Assembly: GCF_008327685.1 (NCBI RefSeq)
Contig: NZ_BDDE01000013.1
Coordinates: 372,001-436,000 of the forward strand
Direction of reading: 5' to 3'
From: Actinomadura sp. K4S16
GTDB lineage: Bacteria; Actinomycetota; Actinomycetes; Streptosporangiales; Streptosporangiaceae
Length of the DNA: 64,000 bases
Part shown: in pieces, positions 8,607 through 16,391 of the stretch
Numbering within the stretch: the first letter of the stretch is position 1
Layout: each line of letters starts with the position of its first letter
Translations under genes and position numbers: made by a program
Notes under the pieces: generated by a model
Told to the model about the DNA's origin: nothing
The model's database searches: none
The model's input: only the letters and a program-made list of their open reading frames with translations

Positions 8607-8623
8607 TTGCACTCCCAGTGCAA
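8607..8623. promoter_or_regulatory. TetR-type operator in DUF3068/MFS divergent promoter
   Basis: TTGCACTCCCAGTGCAA has 7-bp perfect arms around a 3-nt spacer and matches the palindrome at 3787-3803. Read on the minus strand it is followed by TAGTCGG, as the first site is followed by TAGTGG, so site and promoter seem to have moved as one unit. It sits between the DUF3068 operon and the MFS gene and could repress both. Confidence 0.75.
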
Positions 8624-8743
8624 ATGCGCCACTATTCATCGCAAGGACCTCACCGAAACGGCTGCCGAGCGCGGACCGGCCCGGCTCGAAGGCGGGGGCG
8701 GAGGGTGCCTGATCGCCATGCCCGCGGAGTATGGGAAAGGCAA

Positions 8744-10168
8744 ATGATCAAGGACTACTTCGACATCCGCCGAGCGGGGAGCCCGGTGCCGAATCGGCGT
8801 TCACCCCGTCCGCCGGACGGCCGCGCGCCCTACGGCTGGAAACCCCTGGCGGTCATCGCGACGGCCGGGTTCATCGACCGTTTCGAGCATCAATTGCTCC
8901 CCGGCGTGCTCCCTTTCATCCAGGACGAGTGGGGCCTCAGCGACACCACCGCGGGGCTGCTGCCGCTGGGCGGGGCGCTGGCCGCGATCACCCTGACACC
9001 GCTGGCCGGATACCTCACCGACCGGTACCGCCGCACCCGCATCCTCACCGTCATCGTGCTGTGCTGGGCGGTCGCCACGCTCGCCTCCAGCCTTGCGACC
9101 GGGTTCGGGATGTTCTTTCTGATCCGGTTGCTGCTGGCGAGTTCGGAAGGCTTCTACGGCCCTCTCTCCGGCAGCCTCCTGGCCGATTTCTATCCTCCCC
9201 AGAGCCGGGCGAAGGTCTATGGCTGGAGAGGGCTGACCCCCTATCTCGCGGGCGTCGGTGTGGTGGTGGGCGGGGTGCTGGCCCAGCATTTCGGCTGGCG
9301 CGCCGCCTTCGTCATCGCCGCCATTCCGGGCCTGGTCGTCGCGGCGCTATGCGCGCGTTTGACGGAACCCCCGCGCGGCCTGCTCGACCGGACGGCCGGC
9401 ACCGTCCCGCGCCCGCTCGACGGGGCGCCCGGCACCGCGCCGGACCCGCTCGACGCGATCGCGGGCGAGGACGATCGGCCCCCTGCCCCGGAGGGCGGTT
9501 CGGACGCCGCCCCCACCGGACGGCGCGAGCATCCGCGCTTCCGCCGGCAGCTCCGGCAGGTGCTGGGGACCCCGACGATCGCGCTGCTCTCGGCCGCTCT
9601 GGCGGCCCTGGCGTTCGGGCTCTCCGGCATCTCCTACTGGACGCCCAGCCTGATCCACCGCGACCACGGCGTCGCCGAGGGCCTCGCGGCATCGGTGAGC
9701 GGCGCGGTGACCGTCGTCGGAGTCGTGGCGGGCGTGACGGCCGGAACCTGGCTCGGCCGCCGCTGGAACGACCGGCGCGGCGGCGGCCGGCTGCTGGCCG
9801 GAGGCACCGGGATCGTGGTCGGGGGCGGCTTCCTCGTCGCGGCGATCTCGATGCCCTCGGTCTGGGCGCTCGCGGTGCTCCTCCTGCTGTCGAAGGCGGC
9901 CATGGCGATGGCGATCCCCAACCTCACCGCCTCCATCGCCGACGTGCTGGCCGCGACCTCGCGCGGTCTCGGCTTCGCCGTCGTGCACGTGTTCGGCGCG
10001 TTCGGCGTCGCCTTCGGACCGCTCGTGGTCGGGGTGGTCTCGGACGCGACCGGCTCCATGGTCTCGGCCATGTACGGGCTGGCCGTCCCGCTGCTGCTGG
10101 GGGGCCTGCTGACGATCAGCGCGCGGCTGACCTTCGAACGCGACCGGGGCCGCGCCCCCGCACTCTGA
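8744..10168 (+). CDS. MFS transporter
   Basis: This 474-aa protein has about 12 membrane segments split by a long hydrophilic central loop (roughly residues 210-265). The loop-2 MFS motif is visible as GYLTDRYRRTR after LLPLGGALAAITLTPLA. A conserved DRFEHQLLPGVLPFIQDEWG follows helix 1, as in organic-acid/aromatic or lipid-linked MFS groups. The ATG at 8744 has a good ribosome site, GGGAAAGG, just upstream. It is divergent from the DUF3068 operon with a shared TetR-type operator. The substrate is unknown; import or export of the compound handled by the neighbouring hydrolases is plausible. Confidence 0.92.
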   Translation: MIKDYFDIRRAGSPVPNRRSPRPPDGRAPYGWKPLAVIATAGFIDRFEHQLLPGVLPFIQDEWGLSDTTAGLLPLGGALAAITLTPLAGYLTDRYRRTRILTVIVLCWAVATLASSLATGFGMFFLIRLLLASSEGFYGPLSGSLLADFYPPQSRAKVYGWRGLTPYLAGVGVVVGGVLAQHFGWRAAFVIAAIPGLVVAALCARLTEPPRGLLDRTAGTVPRPLDGAPGTAPDPLDAIAGEDDRPPAPEGGSDAAPTGRREHPRFRRQLRQVLGTPTIALLSAALAALAFGLSGISYWTPSLIHRDHGVAEGLAASVSGAVTVVGVVAGVTAGTWLGRRWNDRRGGGRLLAGGTGIVVGGGFLVAAISMPSVWALAVLLLLSKAAMAMAIPNLTASIADVLAATSRGLGFAVVHVFGAFGVAFGPLVVGVVSDATGSMVSAMYGLAVPLLLGGLLTISARLTFERDRGRAPAL

Positions 10169-10315
10169 CCCCGCCCACTGCGACCACGCCCAATCCGGCA
10201 TCCCACGCCCGATTCCCCTCCGAGCGCTCGCACGCCGTACGGCGCGCCGAGCCCATCTCGTCCTGCCTGGAAGGCCCCGGCCTCCAGGCGGGCCCACCCC
10301 CGAGGAGGCAGTCAG

Positions 10316-11374
10316 ATGGAGAATCCGCTACGAGGAACCAACCCGAAGACGGCGGCGATCAGAGGTTCGATCCTCGTCCTGATCACCGCGGTCGCCATGC
10401 TCGTCGGGCCGACTCCCGGCGCGCTCGCGGCGGCGCCCACGCCGCCCCCGCAGCCCGCGTCCGGCCCAGGGGGCGCGGACTACCGGTGGTCGGCCACCAC
10501 CGTCCGCAGCGTCACCTTCACCGACCACACCAAGGACTACTGGGTCTTCGGCCCCTCAGGCTGGCAGGGCGGCGGAACCGCGCCCTCGGCCGCGCCGCTG
10601 GTCGCCTTCCTGCACGGATGGACCGCCGACGACCCGAAGTACTACCAGGACTGGATCGACCACCTCACCCGCAAGGGCAACGTGGTCGTCTTCCCGCGCT
10701 TCCAGACGAGCGCGCTGACCCCGCCGAAGGAGTTCGCGGCCAACGCCATCTACTCCATCAAGGACGCGCTGGCCAGGTTCCCCGCCGACGCGCCCGTCAA
10801 GCCCGACACCTCCGGGGGCATGACGCTCGTCGCCCACTCCTACGGCGGGCCGACCGCCGCCAACATCGCCGCCCGCTGGTCGGCGGAGGCGCTCCCCCGC
10901 CCTAGCTCGATCATGTTCGCCATGCCCTACGACAGGTCCATCGACGCGTCCCTGGCGGGCATCCCGTCCACGACCAGGATCGACTGCGTCGTCGCGGACG
11001 AGGACACGACGGTCGGCCGCACCGGCTGCGACGCGATCTGGGACCTGACCGGGCACGTGCCGGCGAGCAACCGCAACTACCTGTGGATGTTCAGCGACGC
11101 CCACGGGTCCCCGGCGCTCACCGCCGACCACCGGGTGCCGAGCAGCAACAACAGCGCGTCCGTCCTCGACGCGCTCGACTGGAACGGCCTCTGGAAGCTG
11201 GGTGACGCCCTGCGCGACTGCGGACTGTCCGGCACCTACTGCGACTACGCGCTGGGCGGCACGGCGCGCCAGACCTCGCTCGGGACGTGGAGCGACGGCG
11301 TCCCGGTCCGCCCGCTCGCGGTCTCCACCACCAAGCCCGCCTGCCCGGCCGGCAGTGGCGCCAAGGGCTGCTGA
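10316..11374 (+). CDS. Secreted alpha/beta hydrolase-like protein
   Basis: This 352-aa protein starts with a signal peptide (hydrophobic core VLITAVAMLVGPTPGALAAA). It has an oxyanion-type FLHGW (98-102) and a nucleophile elbow AHSYGG (Ser175), so an esterase/lipase-like alpha/beta hydrolase is likely. Two cysteine pairs near the C-terminus (RDCGLSGTYCDY and KPACPAGSGAKGC) suggest disulfides in the mature exported protein. The ribosome site is CGAGGAGG about 9 nt upstream of ATG. The next gene begins 2 nt after this stop, so the two are co-translated. Confidence 0.88.
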   Translation: MENPLRGTNPKTAAIRGSILVLITAVAMLVGPTPGALAAAPTPPPQPASGPGGADYRWSATTVRSVTFTDHTKDYWVFGPSGWQGGGTAPSAAPLVAFLHGWTADDPKYYQDWIDHLTRKGNVVVFPRFQTSALTPPKEFAANAIYSIKDALARFPADAPVKPDTSGGMTLVAHSYGGPTAANIAARWSAEALPRPSSIMFAMPYDRSIDASLAGIPSTTRIDCVVADEDTTVGRTGCDAIWDLTGHVPASNRNYLWMFSDAHGSPALTADHRVPSSNNSASVLDALDWNGLWKLGDALRDCGLSGTYCDYALGGTARQTSLGTWSDGVPVRPLAVSTTKPACPAGSGAKGC

Positions 11375-11375
11375 C

Positions 11376-12665
11376 ATGCCGGCCAAGCATGTCGGCGGGG
11401 CGGCTCTGGCGGTCCTGCTGCTGGCCTCCGTGGCCGCGTCATCGCCACCTGCTCCGCCTCTCCGGATGGACCGGCTCGCCTCGGTTTACGGGGCGGGCTG
11501 GTCCACCGCCCACGCGGACGCGGGGAACACCGACTACTCGCCGGTGGTCGGCGCGCGGAACCTGACCCCGGCGTGGCAGCGCGGCTTCTCGGGCAGCATC
11601 TATCTGGGCGCGACGAACGATGCCGCCGGCCGGGTCTACGTGACGACGAACGGCACGGGATGCCACCTGCACGCGCTCGACACGGCGACCGGAAAGACGG
11701 CCTGGTGCTCCGGTGAGGTCGATCGCGAGGCCATCGCGTCGTCCGCCCTCCTCGACCGGGACGGGCGGATCTACCTGGCTGACGGCAAGGCGATGCACTC
11801 CTTCGACGCCGACGGGAACCTCCGCTGGGAGACGCCCATCGTCGGAACGCCGCTCTCCGCGCAGTTCACCCCCGCGGGCAACCTCGTCTTCATCACCCAC
11901 ATCGGACGCGTCTACGTACTGGATCGGGAGACCGGCGAGCCCGTCCTCCCGCCCGTGGAGCTCATCCCAGGCGCGCCCGACACCGACGACACACGGGCCT
12001 GCATGCGGGGCACGGCGGAATGCCCGTCCTCCAACACGCTCGCGGTCGATCTCGCCACCGGACGCATCTTCTTCACCTTCTGGGACAAGGGCGCCCCGGC
12101 CGCCGACATACGGGCGATGCAGCTGACCGAGGGAGACGACCCGTCGATCCGGCCGTTGTGGAGGAACGAGTCGCTGCCCGGCGGGAGCGCGACGAGCCCG
12201 GACCTGTCCGCGGACGGATCGCGCCTCTACGTCGGCGACAACGAGGGCGGAATCCACGCGCTGGACACCGCGACCGGCGACACGATCTGGAGCCATGACA
12301 CCGGCTACGCGGCCGGCGGCAGCTCGTCGCTGTCCCCCGACGGCCTCATCATGCCGGCGGGCGGCGGGGACGGCGCCCTGATGGCGATCAGGGACGCCGG
12401 GGACCGGGCCGAGCGGGTCTGGACGAAGGAGGGCCTGGTGAACCGCGGCATCCCCGTCCAGGCCGCGGGAGGGGTCGCCTACGCGACGGTCTCGGCGGCG
12501 CTCGGCAACGACCTCGTCGTGGTCGACACCGCGACCGGCGCCGAACTCGACCGGGAGCGGCTGCCCGGGGCGACCCTCTTCTCCGTCGGCACGACCGTCG
12601 CCCCCGACGGGACCGTCCTGGTACCGACCATCACGGGAGAGCTGTTCGCGTTCCGGCCCGGCTGA
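11376..12665 (+). CDS. Secreted PQQ-like beta-propeller protein
   Basis: This 429-aa protein begins with a signal sequence (ALAVLLLASVAASSPPAPP). It contains repeated propeller-blade motifs such as HALDTATGKTAWCSGEV, YVLDRETGEPV, HALDTATGDTIWSHDTG and VVDTATGAELDRERL. These are typical of PQQ-binding-like repeat proteins, but no PQQ-dehydrogenase active-site residues are evident, so it is probably a binding or scaffold protein rather than an enzyme. Four cysteines (in GCHLH, WCSG, ACMRG and ECPSS) could form disulfides. The start is 2 nt after the upstream hydrolase stop. An operon with that hydrolase is almost certain. Confidence 0.88.
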   Translation: MPAKHVGGAALAVLLLASVAASSPPAPPLRMDRLASVYGAGWSTAHADAGNTDYSPVVGARNLTPAWQRGFSGSIYLGATNDAAGRVYVTTNGTGCHLHALDTATGKTAWCSGEVDREAIASSALLDRDGRIYLADGKAMHSFDADGNLRWETPIVGTPLSAQFTPAGNLVFITHIGRVYVLDRETGEPVLPPVELIPGAPDTDDTRACMRGTAECPSSNTLAVDLATGRIFFTFWDKGAPAADIRAMQLTEGDDPSIRPLWRNESLPGGSATSPDLSADGSRLYVGDNEGGIHALDTATGDTIWSHDTGYAAGGSSSLSPDGLIMPAGGGDGALMAIRDAGDRAERVWTKEGLVNRGIPVQAAGGVAYATVSAALGNDLVVVDTATGAELDRERLPGATLFSVGTTVAPDGTVLVPTITGELFAFRPG

Positions 12666-12682
12666 TGCCGGGACGCCGCCGT

Positions 12683-12722
12683 CCTCGGGCCCGTCCGCGC
12701 CATGCCGCGCGGGGGCCCGAGG
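12683..12722. terminator. Bidirectional terminator hairpin
   Basis: CCTCGGGCCC (12683-12692) pairs with GGGCCCGAGG (12713-12722), with further GC pairing possible in the intervening 20 nt. It lies between the convergent propeller and MerR genes. Confidence 0.65.
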
Positions 12723-12731
12723 GCGCGGCTG

Positions 12732-13142
12732 CTACGCCTGGTCCTGGGGCGGGGGTTGGGCGGCGCGTTCCCGGCGCAGGCGGGCGTTGATGCGCTGGGC
12801 CTCGGCCAGCTGGTCTTCCAGGATGATGATGCGGCAGGCCGCCTCCAGCGGGGTGCCCTGGTCGACCAGGTCGCGGGCGCGCTGTGCCAGGCGCAACTGG
12901 TAGCGGGAGTAGCGGCGGTGGCCGCCGGACGAGCGCTGCGGGACGATCAGCCGGGCGGTGTCCAGGCTGCGGAGGAACGCCGGGGTGACGCCCAGCATCT
13001 CGGCGGCGCGGCCCATGCTGTAGGCCGGGTAGTCCTCGTCGTCGAACTTGTCTTCGAGCCCGCCGGACTCTAACGGCGTGGACGCCTGCGGTCCGAGCGG
13101 GTCTGGCTGGTCGCCGGTCCGGGCCGGCTGGGGTGCTTTCAC
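12732..13142 (-). CDS. MerR-family transcriptional regulator
   Basis: This 136-aa protein has a MerR-type winged HTH: YPAYSMGRAAEMLGVTPAF, then LRSLDTARLIVPQRSSGGHR and RYSRYQLRLAQRARDLVDQG. It is followed by a coiled-coil-like tail (IIILEDQLAEAQRINARLRR). There is no large ligand domain and no metal-binding cysteines, so it is a minimal MerR of the type common in sporulating actinomycetes. GTG 13142 is chosen because GGAAGG lies about 6 nt upstream. Using the longer upstream frame would add about 140 residues of non-conserved, low-complexity sequence. A strong hairpin sits 47 nt upstream of this start. Confidence 0.88.
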   Translation of the reverse strand: MKAPQPARTGDQPDPLGPQASTPLESGGLEDKFDDEDYPAYSMGRAAEMLGVTPAFLRSLDTARLIVPQRSSGGHRRYSRYQLRLAQRARDLVDQGTPLEAACRIIILEDQLAEAQRINARLRRERAAQPPPQDQA

Positions 13143-13188
13143 AGAACCTTCCGTACTGCCGTGGGATCGGCAGGCGGCGACGCGACAG

Positions 13189-13221
13189 GGGCCCCGGCGC
13201 CAGACTGCGGCGCCGGGGCCC
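13189..13221 (-). promoter_or_regulatory. Strong 13-bp hairpin in the MerR gene leader
   Basis: Positions 13189-13201 pair perfectly with 13209-13221 around the loop agactgc. On the minus strand the stem ends 47 nt before the MerR GTG. It could be a terminator/attenuator or an mRNA-stability element. There is no U-tract. Confidence 0.55.
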
Positions 13222-13417
13222 AGAGGTACAACACCATCCACCGGCGCTAGTGAGCCGGTCTTCCGCGTCGGCCGACCACATGCCCGTCGGGACGCGGGGA
13301 TCGCGAATGCGTGACCGTAGACCACCGTCCAATCTGTGGAACTCCGGTACCCGCGCGGCGTGACTGGAGCCTGCTGCGGGCGATCCTGATGGCGCCGAAA
13401 CCTCCCTTCCTCGACAT

Positions 13418-13462
13418 CACTACCTGTACTGCGTGCACTACCTGTACTGCGTGTACTGCGTG
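13418..13462. repeat. 18-bp tandem repeat, 2.5 copies
   Basis: CACTACCTGTACTGCGTG occurs at 13418-13435 and 13436-13453, followed by a partial copy TACTGCGTG at 13454-13462. The copies are identical. There are no spacers, so it is not CRISPR-like. The sequence is lower in GC than its surroundings. Confidence 0.85.
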
Positions 13463-13819
13463 TTTTCCGTGTTCTTCTGCTTCCGGCGGCTCTGCGGCCA
13501 CCGGCCCGACCGGCTGCCAGGGCCCCTTTCACTGCGTCGGCCCCGGCACGTCCGGTCGGCGTCATCCACACCTTCCGGCAGTTCGTCCTCTGCCGGTTCT
13601 CATGGACCCGTCTCTCTTCGATGACAGGAACACTACCCCACGTCGGTTCGAAAATCTACATCGGCCACTACAGAGTTTCGTAGATCACAACTTGCCGGTT
13701 CCTGTCGCCCATGGAGACGCCTTCGGCTAGCGGAGGGGCGGAGACCAGGCGGGAGCGGCCTCGGCCTCGGGCGGCCCCCGGAGACGCGGAGCGGGGTGCG
13801 GCCGTCGCCGGTGAGGGGA

Positions 13820-14107
13820 CTAGAGGTCTTCGCTCGTCCAGCTCCAGACGCCGTTCTCGTGCTGGGCGCGGACCAGGCGCGCGCCGCTGGAGTCCGCGAG
13901 CTCGGCGATCAGCCGGACCAGCCGGCGGTGGAAGTCGGCGGGCGGGCGGCCGCCGCCCGAGGAGCCCTCCAGCAGCGTCACGTTGACCTTCGCCTCGTCG
14001 CGGAGCTGCACGGTCAGCCGGCCCGTCCTGTCCATCCGGAGTATCACGATGGCGTCGGCACGGATCATGTCGCCGCCGTCGGCCGCCGAGATCCACACTT
14101 CGCTCAT
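13820..14107 (-). CDS. Conserved small hypothetical protein
   Basis: This 95-aa protein starts MSEVWISAADGGDMIRADAI and continues with strand-like segments (VILRMDRTGRLTVQLRD, VNVTLLEG). It then has a helix (FHRRLVRLIAELADSS) and a final beta strand with VWSWTSEDL. I recognise the general type as a small actinomycete protein but no characterised family. It has normal coding composition and no signal peptide, so it is cytosolic. It diverges from the STAS gene with 349 nt between. Confidence 0.75.
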   Translation of the reverse strand: MSEVWISAADGGDMIRADAIVILRMDRTGRLTVQLRDEAKVNVTLLEGSSGGGRPPADFHRRLVRLIAELADSSGARLVRAQHENGVWSWTSEDL

Positions 14108-14456
14108 GAGCGTTCACTGCCCGGATCGGGGGCCCGTACGCTCCACGGCGCACGTCTTCACGGAAAGGCGTAGACTCCTGGTGGACGAGGGGTTCTCGAT
14201 GCGGGCGGCCAAGCCGGCGTCCCCCTGTCTCCCCGCTACTCGGTCTCCTTCGAGGCCAGACAGGTCGGCGCCCATGACGCCGTTCCATCGTCCGACCCGA
14301 ACACGGACGCCCGTTCTCAGCGCCGAGCCCGCCGAGGCCCCCGAGCCCGCCGCGGTCACGCGCCCGCCGCGGCCCCGGCCGAGCCCGTCCGGCTCCCGCC
14401 GCCGCCGGCCCGTCCATGGCCTGCGCGCCACGCACACTCCTGATCGGAGCCCCAGC
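14108..14456. other. Intergenic region between divergent genes
   Basis: This 349-nt region separates the 95-aa protein from the STAS gene. The frame of the STAS protein stays open upstream here. The added residues would be an R/P-rich string unlike any STAS N-terminus, and GGAG sits properly before ATG 14457, so I treat the region as non-coding. No hairpin or repeat stands out. Confidence 0.5.
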
Positions 14457-14843
14457 ATGCAGACCGCAGACACCGCCTCCCCCGAGGCCGGGCTGCACCG
14501 CGAGCAGTTCGCGGAGCACACCGTCATCGCCATCACCGGCGATCTCGACATCTCCTCCGCGCCGGCCCTGCGCGGCCGTCTGGACGTCGCCCTGCGGGAC
14601 GCGGGCCCCCACGTGGTCATCGACCTGTCCGGGGTGACGTTCTGCGACGCGTCCGGGCTGGCCCTGCTCACCGGAGCCCGCCGCAGCGCGGAGCCTGCGG
14701 GCACGGCGATCGTCCTCGCCGGTCCGCGCCCGCACATGGTCAGGCTCCTGCGCGTCAGCGGGCTGTCCCGGGTGTTCGCCGTCCACCCCTCCGTCGACGC
14801 CGCGCGCGCCTCCGGGGCGGGCCCCCGATCGGCCGCGGCCTGA
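14457..14843 (+). CDS. STAS-domain anti-sigma-factor antagonist
   Basis: This 128-aa single STAS domain reads HTVIAITGDLDISSAPALRG at the start and VVIDLSGVTFCDASGLALLT in the core. The serine in CDASG is at the position phosphorylated in SpoIIAA/RsbV proteins, so it probably takes part in a partner-switching pathway with an anti-sigma kinase. No kinase or SpoIIE phosphatase is adjacent, except possibly the truncated PAS protein at the window start. The ribosome site GGAGCCCC precedes ATG. A GAF-domain gene follows 35 nt later on the same strand. Confidence 0.9.
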   Translation: MQTADTASPEAGLHREQFAEHTVIAITGDLDISSAPALRGRLDVALRDAGPHVVIDLSGVTFCDASGLALLTGARRSAEPAGTAIVLAGPRPHMVRLLRVSGLSRVFAVHPSVDAARASGAGPRSAAA

Positions 14844-14878
14844 CCGGCCGGGGCGGAGAGCGAGGACGGGATGGCGAC

Positions 14879-15484
14879 ATGACGGCCGAGGACCCGATCG
14901 GCTGGGGCGCCGCCGGAACCGCGCCGAGCGAGGCGGACCGGCGGCGGCTCGCCGCCACGTTCGACCTGATGAACGCGGTGGTCCTGGAGGGGACCGGCCC
15001 GGCCGGCATGCTCGCCCTCGTGGCGGCGCGCGCCCGTGAGCTCGCGCACGTCCCGCTGGCGTTCATCGCCCTGCCCGGTGAGGACGGCAACACGCTGCGG
15101 ATCGAGGTGGCGGACGGCCCCGGCGGCGACCGGGTACGCGGGCTGACCGTGCGGCGGGGACGGTCGATGCTCGGCCGCGCGTTCACGTCCCGGCGGGCCG
15201 TGTCCGCGCGGATCGCCGCCGACCAGACGCTCACCGGCCTCCCAGCCGGTCCCATCCTGATCCTGCCGCTCGACACGGGCGAGGCCACCCGGGGAGTGCT
15301 CGCCGTCCTCGGGCGGGTCGGCGCGGAGCCCTTCAGCCCGGCGACCGCGCGCCAGATGCTGCTGTTCTCCGATATGGCCGCCCGGCTGATCGAGGTGGCC
15401 GGGGCACCCCGTCCGAGCGCCCCACCGGGGGCCGCCGGGGAGGTAACCGCCGTACCCTCCGCCCGGCCGGCCTCGTCCGCCTGA
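14879..15484 (+). CDS. GAF-domain protein
   Basis: This 201-aa protein comprises a helix (RLAATFDLMNAVVLEGTGPA) and one GAF domain (FIALPGEDGNTLRIEVADGP, then ILPLDTGEATRGVLAVLGRV), with a disordered P/S-rich tail. No output domain is present. Such stand-alone GAF proteins in actinomycetes often accompany STAS or histidine-kinase genes, which fits the STAS gene just upstream. There is no heme- or cysteine-based sensor signature. Its ligand is unknown. Confidence 0.85.
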   Translation: MTAEDPIGWGAAGTAPSEADRRRLAATFDLMNAVVLEGTGPAGMLALVAARARELAHVPLAFIALPGEDGNTLRIEVADGPGGDRVRGLTVRRGRSMLGRAFTSRRAVSARIAADQTLTGLPAGPILILPLDTGEATRGVLAVLGRVGAEPFSPATARQMLLFSDMAARLIEVAGAPRPSAPPGAAGEVTAVPSARPASSA

Positions 15485-15496
15485 GGGCGGTTCGGG

Positions 15497-15515
15497 GGGC
15501 GGGCCTCACCCGCCC
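15497..15515 (+). terminator. Short hairpin after GAF gene
   Basis: GGGCGGG and CCCGCCC form a 7-bp stem with a 5-nt loop, 13 nt after the GAF stop. It is a modest candidate terminator. Confidence 0.4.
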
Positions 15516-15630
15516 GGAAAACCGGCGCCCGCTCGCGAAGAGCGGCCCTGCGGGCCTATCGGGGGCCGGACGGCGACGCTCGCCGATTCCCTGGATTCGG
15601 GCTGTGCCGCGCCGCGCGCGCGGCGGTTTC

Positions 15631-15858
15631 TCAGAGCCTGAAAAGCTTGGTGAACGGTGAGAGAATCTTCACTTTCTGGTTGCCGAAGTCGACCAGGACG
15701 GCATTCCCGGGCTCGACCTCCAGGACGCGGCCGAGGCCGTACTTGTCGTGCGTGACCTGGTCGTCGAGGGTGAACTCCTTGGCCGGCGGAGCGGCGGCCG
15801 GAGGTGCGAAGGGGCTGGTGGGCAGGTGTCGCCGTCTGGCGGAGCCGGTGCGTTTCAC
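15631..15858 (-). CDS. Small CarD/TRCF-RID-like protein
   Basis: The 75-aa product ends with FTLDDQVTHDKYGLGRVLEV, then EPGNAVLVDFGNQKVKIL and SPFTKLFRL. This is the SH3-like fold seen in CarD and the RNA-polymerase-interacting domain of Mfd, here without the CarD helical DNA-binding domain. A role at RNA polymerase is therefore only possible. The start is uncertain. GTG 15858 is conventional, but the sequence AGGAGGTGAAAC merges a ribosome-binding site with this GTG, and no downstream ATG exists before the conserved domain. The frame stays open upstream to 16188. Confidence 0.65.
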   Translation of the reverse strand: MKRTGSARRRHLPTSPFAPPAAAPPAKEFTLDDQVTHDKYGLGRVLEVEPGNAVLVDFGNQKVKILSPFTKLFRL

Positions 15859-16013
15859 CTCCTCATTATGCGCGTACCGGACGGTAGACCGGAAGGCTTC
15901 CCGAAGGTCGGCCAGGTAAATCCTTACGCGGGGGCGCCCTGCACGGGATTCCGGTCGGCCCGGCGAATCCTGTGGTAGCGTGGTGGGCAGTTGCGGTTCC
16001 CATAGACATGTGC

Positions 16014-16055
16014 GTGCGCCTGTTGGATCTGACCTCAGGCGCACTTTTGTTTTTT
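16014..16055 (+). terminator. Hairpin plus U-tract upstream of cold-shock gene (attenuator-like)
   Basis: GTGCGCCTG (16014-16022) pairs perfectly with CAGGCGCAC (16036-16044), followed directly by TTTTGTTTTTT. This is a canonical intrinsic terminator on the plus strand. It lies 80 nt before the csp start codon with no gene between, so it may be a conditional terminator in the csp leader or may end a small RNA. Confidence 0.75.
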
Positions 16056-16135
16056 CTGGATCTTCCGGATGGGCCATCGCGGCGTCCGTCCGCGCACGGT
16101 GTGCGGACGGGAACCGACCCCCTGAGGGAGACATC

Positions 16136-16339
16136 ATGGCCACCGGCACCGTCAAGTGGTTCAACGCTGAAAAGGGCTTCGGCTTCATCGAGCAGGACGG
16201 CGGCGGCGCCGACGTCTTCGCCCACTACTCCAACATCGCGGCCCAGGGCTTCCGTGAGCTCCAGGAGGGCCAGAAGGTGTCGTTCGACGTCACGCAGGGC
16301 CAGAAGGGCCTGCAGGCGGAGAACATCGTCCCCGCCTGA
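16136..16339 (+). CDS. Cold-shock protein (CspA family)
   Basis: This 67-aa protein contains TGTVKWFNAEKGFGFIEQDG (RNP1 KGFGFI) and DVFAHYSNI (RNP2-like DVFAHYS), the complete cold-shock domain at the normal length. It binds single-stranded RNA/DNA and acts as an RNA chaperone. GAGGGAG precedes ATG. The leader contains a terminator-like hairpin (16014-16055), and a strong terminator follows, so it is probably monocistronic. A DEAD-box RNA helicase gene follows downstream, a common cold-adaptation pairing. Confidence 0.97.
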   Translation: MATGTVKWFNAEKGFGFIEQDGGGADVFAHYSNIAAQGFRELQEGQKVSFDVTQGQKGLQAENIVPA

Positions 16340-16350
16340 TCGCCGCGTAG

Positions 16351-16391
16351 GCGGTGCGCGGTCCCGAGGGCCGCGCACCGCGTCGCTTTTT
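16351..16391 (+). terminator. Intrinsic terminator after csp
   Basis: GCGGTGCGCGG (16351-16361) pairs with CCGCGCACCGC (16371-16381), followed by gtcgcTTTTT. Confidence 0.85.

Larger units (their letters stand above)
13143..13819. other. Long non-coding stretch upstream of the MerR gene
   Basis: These 677 nt hold no gene I can support. They contain a 13-bp GC hairpin (13189-13221), a 2.5-copy 18-bp tandem repeat (13418-13462), and a comparatively AT-rich section around 13620-13690 that could hold promoters. The open frames here have poor amino-acid composition. On the minus strand this would be the leader of the MerR gene. Confidence 0.6.

Noticed and set aside
13418..13462. Possible CRISPR-like array
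   Set aside because: The copies are directly adjacent with no spacers, there are only 2.5 copies and no cas genes.
13311..13730. Cysteine-rich open frame on the plus strand around the 18-bp repeat
   Set aside because: The TCTACTTC-type peptide is a direct product of the DNA repeat; there is no start signal or conserved domain.
13983..14456. N-terminal extension of the STAS protein
   Set aside because: The sequence upstream of 14457 is R/P-rich and unlike STAS proteins, and a proper GGAG site precedes ATG 14457.
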